A stretch of DNA of 10,324 nt from Euperipatoides rowelli. Its lineage: Eukaryota > Onychophora > Udeonychophora > Euonychophora > Peripatopsidae. The position numbers were made by a program, and so were the translations under genes. Positions 7,793-10,324 of the stretch are shown here, piece after piece (the stretch's first letter is position 1; each line of letters begins with the position of its first letter). The stretch lies in NCBI GenBank assembly GCA_003024985.2, contig PXIH01S0026986.1, one strand, 5' to 3'. The notes under the pieces were generated by a model. The model was not told the DNA's origin and did no database searches. It was given only the letters and a program-made list of their open reading frames with translations.

Positions 7793-7977
7793 GTATAAAA
7801 CCCTTATTGCATGTGGTAGAGAAAATAGATTAGCGCCATCTATTGATTAAAATTGTAACTAGATTATAGTTTAACTTTTTAAATAATATTTTTTCATAAA
7901 TTTTTTTAAAAATAAAATAAGCTAATATTAGTATTGAATTTTAACTTTTAGAATGTTGTCATTTTTCAACCAATGAT

Positions 7978-8134
7978 GGGAGGTGGGAAAACGGGAAGAG
8001 GAAAAATGGGTGGTGGGATAAAATTGTTTCATTTTAAACAAATGGGAGGGGGAAAACAGGTGGAGAGGGAGGAAATATTAATGCCATCATTTAACATCCT
8101 AGGGTGCATGAGGGGAGGGGGCACAGTTGTTCTT
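7978..8134 (+). repeat. G-rich purine tract, possible quadruplex former
   Basis: Runs of three or more G occur at 7978, 7985, 7993, 8008 and 8015, and again from 8044 and 8048, and near 8110-8122, mixed with A. The first four runs have spacers of 4, 5 and 12 bases, so a loose G-quadruplex on the plus strand is possible. It stands out from the AT-rich surroundings. No gene is associated. Confidence 0.5.
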
Positions 8135-8948
8135 TGCCGGGTTATCTATTAATAACTAAAATAAGGTGACCTTTTAATTTCATGAAGCATTTATAAGCTT
8201 TTCGTCTTCTGCTACTTGCAGACAAGTTTTTTTTTTTTTTCATACTAGTCAAACTTGCCACAGAACATATTAACTAGTCAAATAAACTACAAAATAAGTA
8301 CAATTCTTTTTTTAAAAAAAAAGAGAAAAGACAAAGTACAAAAAAAAAAAAGGGGTATTTATCTCAATCAAACAAGGCAAGAAAAATGTTATTTGAAGTC
8401 TGCTTAGCTCTTTTGGTTGAATGAATTCTTGGAAGACTTCAGGGACCACCGAGATATGGCAGATGATGCTAAAGCGTCAAAGCAGCTAAGATGATTGACA
8501 CACCAGTAATAGAATAGACGTCTGTTACTAGATCGGTTGCAATACCCGCTCTTCCTATCTGCCGTTAAATTCAATGATAATGACGATATGAGGAAATATT
8601 TACAAAATAATTAACTAATTCAAGGATGGTCGGCAGTCTGATTTATGTCGGCAATAGGATGATTGCCTCCTCGGTCAGATAAATCACCAAACGACTATCA
8701 GTCAATCTCTATTAAGAAGACAAGATGGAACAGCTTATCAAATCAAAAATCTGGAATGAATAAAAGCATAGGCAACAACGACAAATCTTTCTTTCAACTT
8801 ACAATCAATCCCAACACAGAACAGATGTCTAGAATTATAGACTTGGCAAAAATATTTTGCATTTTCAATATATACTATATATATAGTCTAGATTTTTACA
8901 TTTCAAAATGATGAAATATCACCATAAATATTGATAAATGATTGTGTC
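8135..8948. other. AT-rich stretch with no recognised gene
   Basis: The stretch holds a 14-base T run (8227-8240), a TTTTTTTAAAAAAA palindrome near 8310 and a 12-base A run (8340-8351). A frame of 82 codons at 8663-8911 is rich in Ser, Asn, Lys and Ile. It shows no recognisable domain and looks like chance. No tRNA-like promoter boxes with proper spacing were found. Confidence 0.5.
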
Positions 8949-8970
8949 AAAAAAAAAAAAAAAAAAAAAA
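8949..8970 (+). repeat. 22-base poly-A run
   Basis: Twenty-two consecutive A residues are followed by GATTAGATTAATAGATTAG. Such a run could be the tail of a plus-strand retroposon ending here, but no matching body was recognised upstream. It may equally be a simple homopolymer expansion. Confidence 0.8.
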
Positions 8971-9439
8971 GATTAGATTAATAGATTAGAGATGGAGAAA
9001 TGTTTCCATATGGGTTGATCTGTCTTATAAAATTATTTTGTGTAATCTGTGAATTCATGTTGTAAAACAAATAAAAAAAGTATTTGTTCTGCCATAATCA
9101 TGAAAAAAATAATTACGCACTTTATTGCCTGTATCCAACCTTAATAAATAAATAAAAAAATTCTCTATACATTCCCACTCCATTTCATACAAGGTTCATG
9201 ATAAAACAGAAACTGTTCTCCAATAAACAGAGACTTTGACAAAATTTGAAATATAAATTGCCTACATCATTTAAATACAGAAAAAAAATGTTAACAGATA
9301 ATAAACAACATTATGTTTCCCTGTTTCACCAAATGAGAAAACAAGATATTAGCATGAAATACAAAGTAAAAGGTTATTATTCTTTCTCCCCATTCTAAGA
9401 TCAATATTATCTATATAGTATTTGTAAAATACAATAAGA
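8971..9439. other. AT-rich stretch with no recognised gene
   Basis: Low-complexity AT-rich DNA with AAATA runs (about 9142-9160) and no open frame, terminus or family motif that I can support. Confidence 0.5.
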
Positions 9440-10150
9440 GAAGGACAGCAAAATTTGTATAAATTATTACTCAATCAGTTAGAGGAGTTATGACTTTTAA
9501 ATTTAATTCAATACCAGCTCTTACAATACTTATACACTCAATCAGTTAGGGGGGGGGGAGTCATCATATTTGTACACTTATAAATCTTATTCAGTGCCAG
9601 TCTTGCAAGAATTTTACAAATTGTAACTCAATCAGGGGAGTTATGATCATACATTAGATTATTAAATTTTTTTCAATACCAGCTCTAACAAGATTTGTAC
9701 AAATTGTAACTCAATCAGTTAAGGAAGTTATGACCATACTTTATACTTTTAAATTTTATTCAGTGCCAGCTCTTACAAAATTTGTACAAATTGTCACTCA
9801 ATCAGTTAGGGGAGTTATACTTTAGACTTNTAAATTTTATTCAGTGCCGGCTCTTACAAGATTTATATAAATTGTCACTCAATCAGTTAGCAGAGTTATG
9901 ACCATACTTTAGACTACTAAATTTTATTCAATGCCAGCTCTTACAAGATTTGTACAAATTGCCACTCAATCAGTTAGAGGAGTTATAACCTTACTTAAGA
10001 CTTTTAAATTTTATTCAATACCAGCTCTTACAAGATTTATACAAATTGTCACTCAATGGAATTAAAAAGTGCAAGCACAAATTTTATGCTCATGCTTTTG
10101 AACTTTGAATTTTATTTTACTGCCATCTCTGATGTGATTTGTTTAAAGTG
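9440..10150 (+). repeat. tandem array of about eight 81-90-bp units (minisatellite-like)
   Basis: The phrase ACTCAATCAG or a close variant recurs at 9469, 9536, 9626, 9709, 9796, 9877, 9964 and 10051, giving spacings of 67, 90, 83, 87, 81, 87 and 87. A full unit runs through ACTCAATCAGTTAG, GGAGTTATGACC, a T-rich middle (CTTTTAAATTTTATTCA), GTGCCAGCTCTTACAAG and the palindrome ATTTGTACAAATTG. The first unit is short, and one unit contains an expanded G run (about 9549-9558). After 10051 a strongly diverged copy can be followed (TTGAATTTTATTTTACTGCCATCTCTG) to about 10150. Each unit contains stops in all frames, so it is not coding. The N at 9830 falls where the other units have T. Confidence 0.9.
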
Positions 10151-10324
10151 TGCTATTACATACTGTATGTAGTGATTATCCTTGCCTAGCTTTCTAAATT
10201 TTCAGATTAATCTGCCGATAACTACTTACCTAATTACCTCCACTCACTCTCCAGTTCCTAAACTTTAATTGTTGTCATAGTAATATAAATTATATATTTT
10301 ATTTTAATTATGGTCCAATTTATA
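10151..10324. other. AT-rich flank with no recognised feature
   Basis: After the tandem array only AT-rich sequence remains, with one short palindrome (TACATAC and GTATGTA near 10158-10172). I see no gene or terminus here. Confidence 0.5.

Noticed and set aside
8404-8440. tRNA-like A box (TTAGCTC..TTGGTTGAAT), suggesting a SINE
   Set aside because: No B box of the GGTTCGA type lies at the proper distance downstream and no cloverleaf can be drawn.
9440-10150. CRISPR-like array
   Set aside because: Whole units repeat with no distinct spacers, the units are diverged, and the context is eukaryotic; it is an ordinary tandem repeat.

Overview
The window is AT-rich, gene-poor eukaryotic DNA, almost certainly from an animal nuclear genome. 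No intact host gene, tRNA, rRNA or prokaryotic-style operon is visible. What can be recognised is decayed transposable elements, simple repeats and one tandem-repeat array. A Tx1-type LINE, an L2/CR1-type LINE, a mariner-like transposase fragment and hAT-like termini together suggest a metazoan, more likely an invertebrate such as a mollusc or arthropod. I cannot name the species from the sequence alone. Isolated single Ns at 4002 and 9830 show draft-assembly sequence.

Layout. Positions 1-393 hold AT-rich DNA and the right end of a hAT-like element, with terminus CAGTGGTGCTCA read on the minus strand. Positions 497-4430, plus strand, are a long fossil LINE of the L1/Tx1 group. Its ORF1 carries a CCHC zinc knuckle. 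Its ORF2 carries an apurinic-type endonuclease (QET, GGDFN and DH motifs) followed by a reverse transcriptase (FLDMEKAYD, GSPLS and YADD motifs). ORF2 begins inside the end of ORF1 with a 13-base overlap. The LINE is broken by many frameshifts and stops. It also contains an exact 95-base duplication around an N that is probably an assembly artefact.

Positions 4490-6190, plus strand, are a second, more decayed LINE of the L2/CR1/Jockey type, again endonuclease then reverse transcriptase. Positions 6460-6960, minus strand, are the C-terminal half of a mariner-like (IS630/Tc1/mariner superfamily) transposase, with a terminus beginning near 6460. Positions about 7103-7511 look like a non-autonomous hAT element whose right terminus lies at 7511. 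An AAT microsatellite, a 29-base hairpin and a G-rich tract follow up to 8134. From 8135 to 9439 nothing is recognised beyond homopolymer runs.

Positions 9440-10150 are a tandem array of roughly eight units, mostly 81-90 bases apart. Most units carry a short palindrome centred on ATTTGTACAAAT. Nothing here acts as a joint pathway. The two LINE ORFs would once have cooperated as RNA-binding protein and replication enzyme, and the DNA elements depend on transposases encoded elsewhere.
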